A DNA stretch of 64,000 nucleotides from JBBDQZ01 sp040905705 (GCA_040905705.1 JBBDQZ010000029.1:1-64000), one strand, 5' to 3'; numbered from the stretch's first letter, positions 43,641-53,173 are shown. Numbers and translations are program-made. Notes: generated from the sequence alone by a model not told the origin.

Positions 43641-44675
43641 ATGCTGGAATTTCTGGAAAGTATCATGCCGGCCGGACCACTGGCGGTCTTTGTTTTTTCG
43701 ATTATCCCACTGAAGATCATTTTGGTATATGCGCTTTTTGCAATCTGGCTGGAGCGAAAAGTAGCCGGACACATGCAGGACCGGCTGGGCCCGATGCGCG
43801 TCGGCGGATGGCATGGTTGGGCTCAGACGATTGCGGATTTGGTCAAATTGATCCAGAAAGAGGATATCGTCCCGGCCAAAGCCGATCGCATGTTTTTTAA
43901 AATGGCACCGTTTATCGCCTTCGGGGCCTCTTATGGTGCGTTTGTGGCGATTCCGCTCAGCAGCAGTTATATCGGAAGCATGTTTGATGTCGGTATTTTT
44001 TATATCGTAGCGATTACTTCGCTGCTTTCGGTGAGTATTATTATGGCTGGATGGGCTTCCAATAACAAGTGGTCGTTGCTTGGAGCGATGCGAACCGCCG
44101 CCCAGACAGTAAGTTATGAAGTACCGACCGTGGTAACCATCCTGTCGGTAATCGTAGTGACGGGCTCACTTAATCTGATGGAAGTGACCGAAATGCAGTC
44201 TGGAAATACATTTCTTGGATTTCTTCCCAACTGGCTCATCTTTCACAGTCCGTTCATGGTTGTTGCTTTTGGGCTTTTTTTTATTGCTTCACTGGCCGAA
44301 TCACATCGGGTACCTTTCGATTTGCCGGAGTCAGAATCCGAACTGGTTGGCGGTTATCAAACAGAATACTCCGGAATGCGATGGGGCCTTTTTATGCTTA
44401 CAGAGTACGCTGATATGCTGCTGTTGTCGCTGGTGGGGGTTACGCTTTTTTTCGGTGGATGGAACAGTCCGTTTGGCTCATTCCTGGATGGTCCGCTCTG
44501 GGGTGCTTTCTGGATGTTATTCAAAGGAATGGTTCTTGTTTTTGTGATGATGTGGCTGCGATGGACATTACCTCGTTTGCGTGTGGATCAGCTGATGAAT
44601 ATATGCTGGAAATATCTGATTCCGCTCTCTTTTGTTAACCTGGTTTTGATCGCGCTCTGGGTAATGTTGTTTTAA
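43641..44675 (+). CDS. nuoH: NADH-quinone oxidoreductase subunit H
   Basis: Membrane subunit of 344 residues at the junction between peripheral and membrane arms, with about eight helices. Signatures are LERKVAGHMQDRLGPMRVGG near the N-terminus, LVKLIQKEDIVPAKADR, AESHRVPFDLPESESELVGG and YQTEYSGMRWGLFMLTEYAD, all of which line the entry path of quinone and its charged E-channel. It directly follows nuoD, where nuoG sits in operons of the NADH-linked type. Confidence 0.97.
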   Translation: MLEFLESIMPAGPLAVFVFSIIPLKIILVYALFAIWLERKVAGHMQDRLGPMRVGGWHGWAQTIADLVKLIQKEDIVPAKADRMFFKMAPFIAFGASYGAFVAIPLSSSYIGSMFDVGIFYIVAITSLLSVSIIMAGWASNNKWSLLGAMRTAAQTVSYEVPTVVTILSVIVVTGSLNLMEVTEMQSGNTFLGFLPNWLIFHSPFMVVAFGLFFIASLAESHRVPFDLPESESELVGGYQTEYSGMRWGLFMLTEYADMLLLSLVGVTLFFGGWNSPFGSFLDGPLWGAFWMLFKGMVLVFVMMWLRWTLPRLRVDQLMNICWKYLIPLSFVNLVLIALWVMLF

Positions 44676-44689
44676 AATTCTATAGTACT

Positions 44690-45283
44690 ATGGTTAAACT
44701 TTTACATGACTCCTACACCACGTTCAAAACGATCTTTGTCGGAATGGGAGTGACTTTTCGTCATCTGTTCAGCAAATCGGTGACGGTTCAGTATCCCGAT
44801 CAGCGGGATGTTCTTCCGGACCGGGTCCGGCTGAAACTCCATGTGAATATCGATGATTGCATAGGATGTCGTCTGTGTGAACGGGCGTGTCCGGTTGACT
44901 GTATCACGATCGGAACGATCAAATCAACCGATGATGATGATCTGGGTGAAACGTCAACCGGTCATAAAAAGAAATTGTGGCTGAACGAATTCGACATCGA
45001 TATGGCCAAATGTTGCTATTGTGAATTGTGCGTGCATCCTTGTCCGACCGATTGCATTACGATGGTTGAAGATTACGAGTATTCTGTATATGACCGTGAG
45101 AATCTGATTCTTTCCTTTGCCGAAATGACACCCGATCAGATAAAAGAAGCACAAGCCAAATTCGAGCGGGAAGAGGCGGAAAAGGAGAAGCAGAAAGAAG
45201 CAAAGCGACGGGCACGGGAGCAGCAATCGAATGATAGCAATGATACGGCCGGTAACGGCAATGCCGGGGAATCGGAGACATGA
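44690..45283 (+). CDS. nuoI: NADH-quinone oxidoreductase subunit I
   Basis: Ferredoxin-like subunit carrying clusters N6a and N6b, which pass electrons toward N2. The two binding motifs are CIGCRLCERACPVDC and CCYCELCVHPCPTDC. The spacer between them includes TSTGHKKKLWLNEFDIDMAK. A C-terminal tail of about 60 residues, very rich in Glu, Lys, Arg and Asn, is an extension beyond the core fold. In complexes lacking NuoEFG this subunit is the likely docking point for ferredoxin; that idea is known for cyanobacterial and chloroplast NDH, and here it is inference. Confidence 0.97.
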   Translation: MVKLLHDSYTTFKTIFVGMGVTFRHLFSKSVTVQYPDQRDVLPDRVRLKLHVNIDDCIGCRLCERACPVDCITIGTIKSTDDDDLGETSTGHKKKLWLNEFDIDMAKCCYCELCVHPCPTDCITMVEDYEYSVYDRENLILSFAEMTPDQIKEAQAKFEREEAEKEKQKEAKRRAREQQSNDSNDTAGNGNAGESET

Positions 45284-45355
45284 TCAGCTTTAATAGTTGA
45301 TATTTTTTAACTTATTGATGTACAATTATTTAACATATACTGACAGGGTGTGGAT

Positions 45356-45880
45356 ATGGATCTGTTTGCTTTAGTTTTTTATGTTTTCTCAATCCTGATC
45401 GTCGGAAGTGCCGTGTTTATGGTATTTTCGAAAAACATCGTACATTCGGCTTTCGCATTGATGTTTACTTTGGGGGGCATCGCCGTTTTTTATGCACTTC
45501 TTTATGCTGGATTTGTCGCAGTCACCCAGCTGCTGGTCTATGTTGGAGGTATCCTGGTTTTAATACTTTTCGGAGTGATGCTCACGACACGCGGCTATTT
45601 CGAGAAGGTAAAAACCCGCACAGTAAACATGCTGCCGGCAGCACTGTTTTCGGGTATTGCAGGAGTGTTGTTGATCGTAGTATTTGTGTCGACCGAATGG
45701 GCCCTTGACCCTCTTGCTGAAGGAGAGGTTTCATTAACCGGGCTGGGAGCATTGCTGCTGACGGAGTTTATATTGCCGTTCCAGGTCACCGGAGTGCTCC
45801 TCTTACTGGCCATTATAGCCGCTGTATTAATGTCCTCCCGAAAAAGAATACCTGAATCGGAACTCCAAAACCGCACTTAA
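45356..45880 (+). CDS. nuoJ: NADH-quinone oxidoreductase subunit J
   Basis: Membrane subunit with five helices; about 174 residues. Recognisable by VFSKNIVHSAFALMFTLGGI and YALLYAGFVAVTQLLVYVGG followed by ILVLILFGVML, the region that contains the pi-bulge helix which rotates during turnover. A GTG two codons upstream of the chosen ATG is possible. nuoK begins 20 bp later. Confidence 0.95.
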   Translation: MDLFALVFYVFSILIVGSAVFMVFSKNIVHSAFALMFTLGGIAVFYALLYAGFVAVTQLLVYVGGILVLILFGVMLTTRGYFEKVKTRTVNMLPAALFSGIAGVLLIVVFVSTEWALDPLAEGEVSLTGLGALLLTEFILPFQVTGVLLLLAIIAAVLMSSRKRIPESELQNRT

Positions 45881-45900
45881 AAACATTAATTGATTTGGAT

Positions 45901-46230
45901 ATGTCCTTACCTGTTTGGCTTGCAGAACCCGGGCTTAATCACTTCCTGATAGTCAGTGCCATACTGTTTTCACTGGGACTGCTGGCCGTGATTTCCCGCA
46001 GGAATTTAATTTTGGTATTAATGGGGATCGAACTGATTCTCAATGCGGCCAACCTCAATTTTGTAGCATTCAGCCGATATGGTAGCCTGTCACTTGACGG
46101 ACATATGATTGCGCTTTTTGTCATCATTATTGCTGCGGCGGAAGCGGCTGTCGCCCTTGCTATTGCATTGAATATTTATAATCGGTTCGGAACAGTTGAT
46201 GTCGAAAGGATCAGTGAACTAAAGGAATAG
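45901..46230 (+). CDS. nuoK: NADH-quinone oxidoreductase subunit K
   Basis: Small three-helix membrane subunit (109 residues). The family motifs RRNLILVLMGIELILNAANL and IALFVIIIAAAEAAVALAIA carry the two buried glutamates that take part in proton transfer between antiporter-like subunits. A TTG two codons upstream is an alternative start. It precedes nuoL by 12 bp. Confidence 0.96.
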   Translation: MSLPVWLAEPGLNHFLIVSAILFSLGLLAVISRRNLILVLMGIELILNAANLNFVAFSRYGSLSLDGHMIALFVIIIAAAEAAVALAIALNIYNRFGTVDVERISELKE

Positions 46231-46242
46231 GAGATCGGGAGA

Positions 46243-48306
46243 ATGGAATTATTGCAATCATTATCACTTGTCACCCTTTTTCTTCCGCTGGCCGGGTTTG
46301 TTCTCCTGATCTTTTTTGGCAAACGTCTGCCCCGGCAGGGTGACTGGCTGGCAACAGGTTTGCTGTCTGTCGCTTTTCTGCTTTCAGTATTTGTAATGAT
46401 TCTCCGGTTGACTGCGCCTGAAGCAGTACTTTCCACTTCGTGGAGCTGGGTACAAATCGGCGATTTGCCGGCCGCCGGCGGATTGAATATAGAGCTGGGC
46501 ATACGTATCGACAACCTGACGGCCGTCATGCTGGCGGTCGTTACGCTGATAAGCCTGGTGGTGCATTTGTTTTCTATCGGCTACATGCAGGGGGATGTTC
46601 GCTACTCCCGCTACTTCGCCTATCTTGGCCTGTTTACTTTTTCAATGCTGGGCATCGTCGTTACAAACAATCTGTTGATGATGTATATGTTCTGGGAGTT
46701 GGTGGGGCTGAGTTCCTACTTGCTGATCGGTCACTGGTATGAAAAAAAATCAGCATCCAACGCCGCCATGAAGGCGTTTATCGTCAACAGAATCGGTGAT
46801 GCGGGTATGTTTATCGGGATCATGATTCTTTTTGTGCAGTTCTCAACTTTTTCGTTTGATGTGATCTTTGGAGCCGTGGCTTCCGGAGAGCTACCTTTTG
46901 AGAGTCAGTCCTGGCTAACCGCTGCAGGTATCCTGATTTTCTGTGGTGCCGTTGGCAAGTCGGCACAGTTTCCACTGCAGGTCTGGCTTCCGGATGCGAT
47001 GGAAGGCCCGACACCTGTCAGTGCTCTTATCCATGCCGCCACAATGGTTGCTGCCGGGGTGTTTCTGGTTGCCCGGATGTTTCCGCTGCTTACAGCAGAC
47101 GCTCTGTTGGTCATTGCCTGGATTGGGGCAGGTACATCGTTGCTGGCGGCCACGATCGCCATTACCCAGTATGATATTAAAAAAGTACTGGCGTGGTCGA
47201 CGATCAGTCAACTCGGCTATATGGTCATGGCACTTGGCGTGGGCGCGTATGCAGCCGGGATGATGCATCTGGTAACACATGCGGCCTTCAAAGCCGGACT
47301 GTTTCTCGCTTCCGGAGCTGTGATCTATGCCATGCATGCAGCGCTGCATAATCAGAAGGATCATCAAACCGATGCACAGGACATACGTAACATGGGCGGC
47401 CTGCATTCACGGATGCCGGTCACTTATTGGACTTTCCTGATCTTTACCCTGGCTATTTCGGGGATTCCGTTTACATCCGGTTTTCTTAGTAAGGACGAGA
47501 TTCTTGCAGGTACGCTTGCATTCAGTACATTGAATGGACATTATGTACTCCCACTCATAGCATTTGCCGTGGCCGGGATGACGGCTTTTTACATGTTCCG
47601 GCTTCTTATTTTAACATTTCATGGCAAACCCGCCGATTCGGACCGTTTGTCAATGATTCGCGAAGTGCCCGCCGTGATGATGGTACCCTTGATGATACTG
47701 GCAGCACTGTCGTTATTCTTTTTCTACAGTTTTAATCCTTTCGGTGCATCATCGGGATGGCTGTACCAGGCCCTCGAACATCCGGGCAGTGTGGTTCCCG
47801 ATGCAATGGGCCCGGTAGCAGAGTCGGTTATGCATCAGGCCGTGAGTAGTGTACACACCCTGGTCATGATTTTATCCATCGTGATTGCCGTATCCGGCCT
47901 CGCTTTTGCCTGGCTGGTATACGAAAAACGATCGATCAGTGCAGACAAAATGGCGACGGCGATGGGTACGCTCTATCGTGGCTCTGTCAGTAAATGGTAT
48001 TTCGACGAAATGTATCAGGCCGTCTTTGTGAATGGTACAATGGCACTGGCCCGCCTCATGAACGGATTCGACCACCGTATTATCGATGGAATAGTTAACG
48101 GTTCGGCAACAGTAACTCGCGGTGTGTCGCGAATCAGTGGCTGGATCGATCATGTCTTCATCGACGGACTGGTGAATTTTTTGGCCAACATAACCGGTGC
48201 CATCGGAATGAAGCTGCGCCGGATTCAGACCGGGCAAATCCAGCATTATCTGGTATTTGCAATATTCGGTTTCCTGGTCCTTTTGTTTGTTTTTCTTTCG
48301 ATTTGA
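46243..48306 (+). CDS. nuoL: NADH-quinone oxidoreductase subunit L
   Basis: Distal antiporter-like proton-pumping subunit of 687 residues with about 16 helices. Clear motifs are MYMFWELVGLSSYLLIGHWY, VNRIGDAGMFIGIMILF, LPDAMEGPTPVSALIHAATM and KKVLAWSTISQLGYMVMALG. The long C-terminal part (from about residue 560) holds the lateral helix HL and an anchor helix (FAIFGFLVLLFVFLS). The following gap to nuoM is 126 bp and contains an unusual repeat-palindrome-repeat array. Confidence 0.97.
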   Translation: MELLQSLSLVTLFLPLAGFVLLIFFGKRLPRQGDWLATGLLSVAFLLSVFVMILRLTAPEAVLSTSWSWVQIGDLPAAGGLNIELGIRIDNLTAVMLAVVTLISLVVHLFSIGYMQGDVRYSRYFAYLGLFTFSMLGIVVTNNLLMMYMFWELVGLSSYLLIGHWYEKKSASNAAMKAFIVNRIGDAGMFIGIMILFVQFSTFSFDVIFGAVASGELPFESQSWLTAAGILIFCGAVGKSAQFPLQVWLPDAMEGPTPVSALIHAATMVAAGVFLVARMFPLLTADALLVIAWIGAGTSLLAATIAITQYDIKKVLAWSTISQLGYMVMALGVGAYAAGMMHLVTHAAFKAGLFLASGAVIYAMHAALHNQKDHQTDAQDIRNMGGLHSRMPVTYWTFLIFTLAISGIPFTSGFLSKDEILAGTLAFSTLNGHYVLPLIAFAVAGMTAFYMFRLLILTFHGKPADSDRLSMIREVPAVMMVPLMILAALSLFFFYSFNPFGASSGWLYQALEHPGSVVPDAMGPVAESVMHQAVSSVHTLVMILSIVIAVSGLAFAWLVYEKRSISADKMATAMGTLYRGSVSKWYFDEMYQAVFVNGTMALARLMNGFDHRIIDGIVNGSATVTRGVSRISGWIDHVFIDGLVNFLANITGAIGMKLRRIQTGQIQHYLVFAIFGFLVLLFVFLSI

Positions 48307-48374
48307 ACAGTAATAGGTACATGTATGACTTGCAAAACAATATCACTATCAATGTTCAATAAATCTATAATAAG

Positions 48375-48413
48375 CCGTACAATCAAAATCATATGATTCT
48401 GACCGTACAATCA
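48375..48413. repeat. Direct repeat flanking a palindrome in the nuoL-nuoM gap
   Basis: CCGTACAATCA occurs at 48375-48385 and 48403-48413, 28 bp apart, with the perfect 12-bp palindrome AATCATATGATT (48387-48398) between them. The array lies 20 bp before nuoM. It could bind a regulator or, as RNA, form a processing or stability element between the two long genes. Confidence 0.5.
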
Positions 48414-48432
48414 TAAATGGAATAATAAAGGT

Positions 48433-50019
48433 ATGGAATTTCAAATATTAGGCATCGGTATACTTACGTGGATAGTATTTCTTCCGATCCTCGGGATGCT
48501 CATCGTATTAATCGTTCCCGACGAAAAAAGAGACGCCATTCGCTGGACTGCTGCCGCAGCCACCGGCCTCCAACTCCTTCTCTCCATTCTGCTGATCGCG
48601 TTGTTCGACCGAAGCGCCCTGGGTATCAACGATGCCGCGAGCTTTCAGTTCATCGAACAGCTCAGCTGGATTGTTGTTGAGGCGGTTCCGTGGGTAGGCA
48701 GGATCGAGATTACCTATTTCCTCGGCATCGATGGATTAAGCGTGTTGATGGTGCTTCTGACAGCTCTGATCAGCTTTATCGGCGTAGTCTCTTCGTGGAA
48801 GATAGAGAAAATGGTCAAGGGTTATTTTGCACTTTACCTGTTGTTGGTAACCGGTATGATGGGAGTGTTTGTAGCACTGGATTTCTTCCTGTTTTTCATA
48901 TTCTGGGAAGTGATGCTTCTGCCGATGTACTTCCTGATCGGGATTTGGGGTGGTCCGCGGCGCGAATATGCGGCTATCAAGTTCTTTATCTATACCTTTT
49001 TTGGCGGCGTGCTGATGTTGCTGGTGATGCTGGCGCTCTATTTCAGCGTTTCCTATACCGATCCGGCTACCGGTGAACAGATCCACACCTTCAACCTGCT
49101 TCATATGATGAACAGTGCCAATTTTGTGGAAGGCTCTATCCTGTACGGACTCGATACGACCTGGCGGTATGTAGCCTGGATAGCACTATTCGTTAGTTTT
49201 GCGATTAAAGTGCCACTCTTTCCGTTTCATACCTGGTTGCCCGATGCACACGTCGAAGCCCCCACGCCCATCAGTGTGATCCTGGCCGGAGTACTGCTGA
49301 AACTGGGTACATATGGAATGTTGCGGGTCATGTATCCGATTTTGCCTGACGGTACACATTATTTCATGTATCTGATGGCAGCACTTGGGATGATCAGTAT
49401 TATCTACGGTGCGCTCTGCGCAATGGCTCAGCAGGATTTCAAAAAACTGATTGCCTATTCATCAATCAGCCACATGGGTATTGTGATGCTCGGCATGGCA
49501 TCGCTCACCAATCAGGGGACCGTCGGCGCTGTGCTGCAGATGTTTAACCATGGCACTATTACGGCCATGCTCTTTTTGATCGTCGGTGTGCTTTATGACC
49601 GGACCCACAAACGCGGGTTGTATGATTTTGGCGGTATAGCCAACCAAATGCCGAAATATACCGGGATCGCTATGATTGCGATGTTTGCGGCGCTTGGTTT
49701 ACCCGGACTCAGCGGGTTTGTCAGTGAACTGTTCTCTTTTCTTGGGGCATTCGATGCTTTCCGCTGGATCACGATTATTTCGGTTACCGGTATTATACTG
49801 ACGGCAGCCTATATTCTCTGGACGGTGCAGCGGGTTTTTCTTGGGGAATTGTCCGATGAACACAAGGGGCTGACGGATCTTACCAACCGTGAATTATTGA
49901 TGTTTATACCGCTTGCGGTTATAGTGATTTTTCTCGGTATCTATCCGGGCCCGGCTATTGAATTAATGAATGCTTCCCTGAGTCATTTGGTGGAATTTGT
50001 GAACGGGGGTGTACGATGA
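48433..50019 (+). CDS. nuoM: NADH-quinone oxidoreductase subunit M
   Basis: Second antiporter-like proton-pumping subunit; 528 residues and about 14 helices. Typical blocks are EITYFLGIDGLSVLMVLLTA, FWEVMLLPMYFLIGIWGGPR, KVPLFPFHTWLPDAHVEAPT and KKLIAYSSISHMGIVMLGMA. It ends with ELMNASLSHLVEFV, the usual C-terminal region. Spacing to nuoN is 89 bp. Confidence 0.97.
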   Translation: MEFQILGIGILTWIVFLPILGMLIVLIVPDEKRDAIRWTAAAATGLQLLLSILLIALFDRSALGINDAASFQFIEQLSWIVVEAVPWVGRIEITYFLGIDGLSVLMVLLTALISFIGVVSSWKIEKMVKGYFALYLLLVTGMMGVFVALDFFLFFIFWEVMLLPMYFLIGIWGGPRREYAAIKFFIYTFFGGVLMLLVMLALYFSVSYTDPATGEQIHTFNLLHMMNSANFVEGSILYGLDTTWRYVAWIALFVSFAIKVPLFPFHTWLPDAHVEAPTPISVILAGVLLKLGTYGMLRVMYPILPDGTHYFMYLMAALGMISIIYGALCAMAQQDFKKLIAYSSISHMGIVMLGMASLTNQGTVGAVLQMFNHGTITAMLFLIVGVLYDRTHKRGLYDFGGIANQMPKYTGIAMIAMFAALGLPGLSGFVSELFSFLGAFDAFRWITIISVTGIILTAAYILWTVQRVFLGELSDEHKGLTDLTNRELLMFIPLAVIVIFLGIYPGPAIELMNASLSHLVEFVNGGVR

Positions 50020-50108
50020 ATTTCTGCATATCGGAGTTCTATTTTCATGTCGGCCAACCGAAAACAGATTCCATTATTATAGAATTTCAGGAACAAGTAT
50101 AGAATATT

Positions 50109-51647
50109 ATGGCGGAAAACATGAATGAAAGTATTTTCCGGCTTTTACCGGAAATTTTCCTTACGGTGACGCTGGTTGCAGCAATCGTTGCAGATCTCCT
50201 TTTGAAGAAGCAGAACCGTCATGTGGCCTGGGTTGTGCTTTCGGGACTGGCATTGACTGCCGTACTGGTATGGCGTCAGGCCGGCTGGAATGTGTCCATA
50301 TTCAGCGACATGCTGGCCGTCGACCCCTTTGCTGTTTTCTTCAAGATGCTGCTGCTGGCGGCCGGGGTTTTTATCGTCTTATTTTCGATGAAATGCCGGG
50401 AACTTGGCCACAACAGCATGCGTATCGGTGAATATTACATGCTTGTGACCGGAATGATTTTCGGGATGTTTTTGATGGTGGGTGCAACAAATTTACTTTT
50501 GATGTATCTGGCATTCGAGCTTACCAGTATATGTGCGTACGTATTGGCCGGATTTACCCGGTCTTTGAGAAAATCTGCCGAAGCGTCGATGAAGTACATT
50601 GTATTTGGTGCGGTGTCTTCAGGATTTCTGATTTACGGGATATCGCTTCTGACTGGTATTACCGGTGCTGTCGATATCTACGGTGTGCGTGATGTGATGC
50701 AGTCCGGTGTCGGACAACCGGCGGCACTTTACGTTGCACTGACCATGATTATTGCCGGATTCAGCTATAAGATAACGGTGATGCCTTTTCATTTCTGGGC
50801 GCCTGATGTGTATCACGGTGCGCCGGTGACCATCACAACGTTTCTGGCAACGGCATCAAAAATTGCCGGTTTTGCAATGATGATTCGTTTTTTTCGTGTA
50901 TCGTTCATGGATACAAATGGTATGATTCAAATCACTTCATCCGTCACTGAAAGCATGCAATTGGCAGGCCAGGATATGGCCGTGATGGAAGGCGGGAGCG
51001 GACTGATTCCATGGAATGCAATCCTGGCATTGCTTGCTGCATTGACGATGCTGGGGGCTAACCTGATGGCGCTCTGGCAGGAGAATATCAAACGGTTGCT
51101 GGCCTATTCAAGTGTGGCTCATGCCGGATTTATTCTGATGGGGCTGGCATTATTGACAGAGGAGGGGATCAGTGCCATGTTGATTTACCTTGCCATCTAC
51201 CTGTTCATGAATATGGGTGCTTTTTTCGTGGTGATGTTGGTTACGAATAGTCTTGGTACCGAGCAGATCAGCGATTATAAAGGGCTCGGACATCGTTCAC
51301 CGTTGATTGGTGTATCAATGGCTATCTTTTTGGTGGCACTGGCCGGGTTTCCTCCGACGGCTGGATTTATAGCGAAAGTATATATCTTTGGCGCAACGAT
51401 CAGTGCCGGCTGGATATGGTTGGTGGGTGTGGCCGGATTATCGACGGTAATCTCCCTGTTTTATTATATCCGGGTTATTCGAAATATGTTTTTGGTGGAA
51501 CCGCCGGAATATGCCGAACCACTGGATGTTGACCGGGAATCGATTATTATTCTGTTTCTGCTGCTTATGCCGGTGCTGGTATGGGGTGTTTATTTTACAC
51601 CGATTATTACCTGGGCAAAAGATGCGGTGACCATGTTCGGGGTATAA
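50109..51647 (+). CDS. nuoN: NADH-quinone oxidoreductase subunit N
   Basis: Third antiporter-like subunit and last gene of the operon; 512 residues and about 14 helices. Motifs include LLMYLAFELTSICAYVLAGF, KASAEASMKYIVFGAVSSGF-like EASMKYIVFGAVSSGF, MPFHFWAPDVYHGAPVTITT and KRLLAYSSVAHAGFILMGLA. With it the operon contains A, B, C, D, H, I, J, K, L, M, N in that order and no E, F or G. No T-run terminator follows in the next 230 bp. Confidence 0.97.
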   Translation: MAENMNESIFRLLPEIFLTVTLVAAIVADLLLKKQNRHVAWVVLSGLALTAVLVWRQAGWNVSIFSDMLAVDPFAVFFKMLLLAAGVFIVLFSMKCRELGHNSMRIGEYYMLVTGMIFGMFLMVGATNLLLMYLAFELTSICAYVLAGFTRSLRKSAEASMKYIVFGAVSSGFLIYGISLLTGITGAVDIYGVRDVMQSGVGQPAALYVALTMIIAGFSYKITVMPFHFWAPDVYHGAPVTITTFLATASKIAGFAMMIRFFRVSFMDTNGMIQITSSVTESMQLAGQDMAVMEGGSGLIPWNAILALLAALTMLGANLMALWQENIKRLLAYSSVAHAGFILMGLALLTEEGISAMLIYLAIYLFMNMGAFFVVMLVTNSLGTEQISDYKGLGHRSPLIGVSMAIFLVALAGFPPTAGFIAKVYIFGATISAGWIWLVGVAGLSTVISLFYYIRVIRNMFLVEPPEYAEPLDVDRESIIILFLLLMPVLVWGVYFTPIITWAKDAVTMFGV

Positions 51648-51880
51648 AAAATTTATTTCAGAAGTACTGGACTTTTCCGTGCAAAATATGTTCATTGTAG
51701 TAACAGCATGTGATGGTCTCCCTGTTTTGGATTATTTTATATTATTCGTTGTTGATACAGTCACTTGCATTTATAATATTTTTCCCACTTTCAGAAAACA
51801 GACAGATACTTCTATAAAAAGACGTTTGCAAATATTGGCATCCGTCATGGAGTACATAGAGGTACATAAACGGTACTATT

Positions 51881-52318
51881 ATGACACAGGCAACCGGACA
51901 AGGCCTCAATGAGGCATCAGGCTCGCAAAGCGATTTGCAGCAAATATTAAAGCAGGCTGATACGGATTTTGATCAGTCGCAGCAGGAACTATATCGACCG
52001 TCCACAGATGTTGTGCTGTACTCCGCATGTTTTTATGCACGAAGGGCACTGCATCAATACTTATATTTTTGTTACAGAAAATTCGGCGGACAACTGGAAA
52101 GTGGCAAGACACTTCATGATCTGACGATTGATCAGATGGCCGAATATTGTGGCAAATACGATAAGCGGATTGCAAATATAGATTTCAAAGCTATGCACTG
52201 CCGAAAAGTCGATGTGCTTGATGATGAGGACATCTTCTACTGTAATGATGTCAATACGGTTAGCAGCTGCAAGAACTTATCGGAACAAATGCGTGAATTG
52301 GTTCACGAGATTGCCTGA
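51881..52318 (+). CDS. Small helical protein, possibly HEPN-like
   Basis: The 145-residue product is predicted to be mainly helical. The middle part RPSTDVVLYSACFYARRALH, then YLYFCYRKFGGQLESGKTLH and DLTIDQMAEYCGKYDKRIAN, recalls HEPN domains, in which a helical hairpin with YxxACFxAxxAL packs against another monomer. The RNase motif Rx4-6H of toxin HEPN proteins is not evident. Eight or so cysteines are unusual for a protein of this size. It stands alone after the nuo operon. I cannot assign a function. Confidence 0.55.
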   Translation: MTQATGQGLNEASGSQSDLQQILKQADTDFDQSQQELYRPSTDVVLYSACFYARRALHQYLYFCYRKFGGQLESGKTLHDLTIDQMAEYCGKYDKRIANIDFKAMHCRKVDVLDDEDIFYCNDVNTVSSCKNLSEQMRELVHEIA

Positions 52319-52388
52319 AAGGGTTGTGTGTAGCAACCATAGTAAATTTGATTTGTTTATCGTACCTTCGGCAGCGCTATTTCCAGGG

Positions 52389-52874
52389 TCAGAGTTCGAT
52401 CAGTGTAATTCCGGGGTTTCGCCGGTCGGGCCGAATGGTTGTTTTTAAATCTGGAAATTTCGACAATAGATGACGTCCACGGGGTATGGTATCGGAGTAC
52501 TGGCTGCCCGGGAGATAGTCCAGGATGATTTTTCGCTGCTTAAGATCGTTCAGGTGTTGCGGTAAAGCCGCCTTGATACGCCCACCTGTCCCGGTTGAAC
52601 CCCATCCATGTATGACCCGTATCAGGCCGGTCCCCCGGAGGTGCGCCTCGCTGATCTTAATATCGAGAAGTGCCAGAGCTTGAGCAACAGCCGGCATTCC
52701 TGCCTCTATATTAACTGTAGAAATTTCTTGATTACGTACCTTGTGTTGAGGCTCTGCCCGGCCAGGAATTCCCGTGTTGTGATTATCTGGTTCATCACCT
52801 TGCCGTGACCCACAATATGGACATTCTGTCAAGTTATCGGGCAACTCATTTCCACAGATACGGCAAATATTCAT
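52389..52874 (-). CDS. Zinc-ribbon protein with a Smr-like domain
   Basis: The 161-residue protein begins with a four-cysteine zinc ribbon (CRICGNELPDNLTECPYCGS). A linker of about 35 polar residues leads to a small domain that matches the Smr fold: VAQALALLDIKISEAHLRG, then LIRVIHGWGSTGTGGRIKAA. The HGxG motif is kept, but the DLHG motif that holds the active-site region in MutS2-type Smr nucleases is replaced by VNIEAG. Smr domains act as nucleases or RNA/DNA binders; here nuclease activity is doubtful. It runs convergently toward the previous gene. Confidence 0.72.
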   Translation of the reverse strand: MNICRICGNELPDNLTECPYCGSRQGDEPDNHNTGIPGRAEPQHKVRNQEISTVNIEAGMPAVAQALALLDIKISEAHLRGTGLIRVIHGWGSTGTGGRIKAALPQHLNDLKQRKIILDYLPGSQYSDTIPRGRHLLSKFPDLKTTIRPDRRNPGITLIEL

Positions 52875-53173
52875 TGAAATTCCATAATATCATTATTCAG
52901 GTGATTCCGTTTTTTCCTTCTTCGGAAACTACCCGGAAAATAAGAGTTTCCGGTCAGATGAGCCATCTGATCCTGGATTCAGAGTCTTCACATTTCCATA
53001 AACAGGGTAGGTGGTTCTGCACGCATTCCTTTCGGATCCGGACAGGAGAAACATCATATTGACTGACTCAAGAACGTAAAAATCAATTATCCGTTGTCTG
53101 TCAAGGAAAATCATCAAAGTTCTTGTATTTTAACCGAAACCCAAACCGAAACATATATTGACCCCCGTTAGTC

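Noticed and set aside
51679..51912. 77-codon frame between nuoN and the HEPN-like gene
   Set aside because: Overlaps the next gene's start, has a composition like non-coding AT-rich DNA and no family features.
51881..52318. HEPN toxin of a toxin-antitoxin pair
   Set aside because: No Rx4-6H RNase motif and no adjacent nucleotidyltransferase or other antitoxin gene.
52389..52874. MutS2-type Smr nuclease
   Set aside because: Only a small Smr-like domain is present, without MutS ATPase or the DLHG motif.
52805..53173. 85-codon frame in the gap before the GlsB-like gene
   Set aside because: It overlaps the start of the zinc-ribbon gene in antisense and has no supportable features; the remaining gap looks empty.
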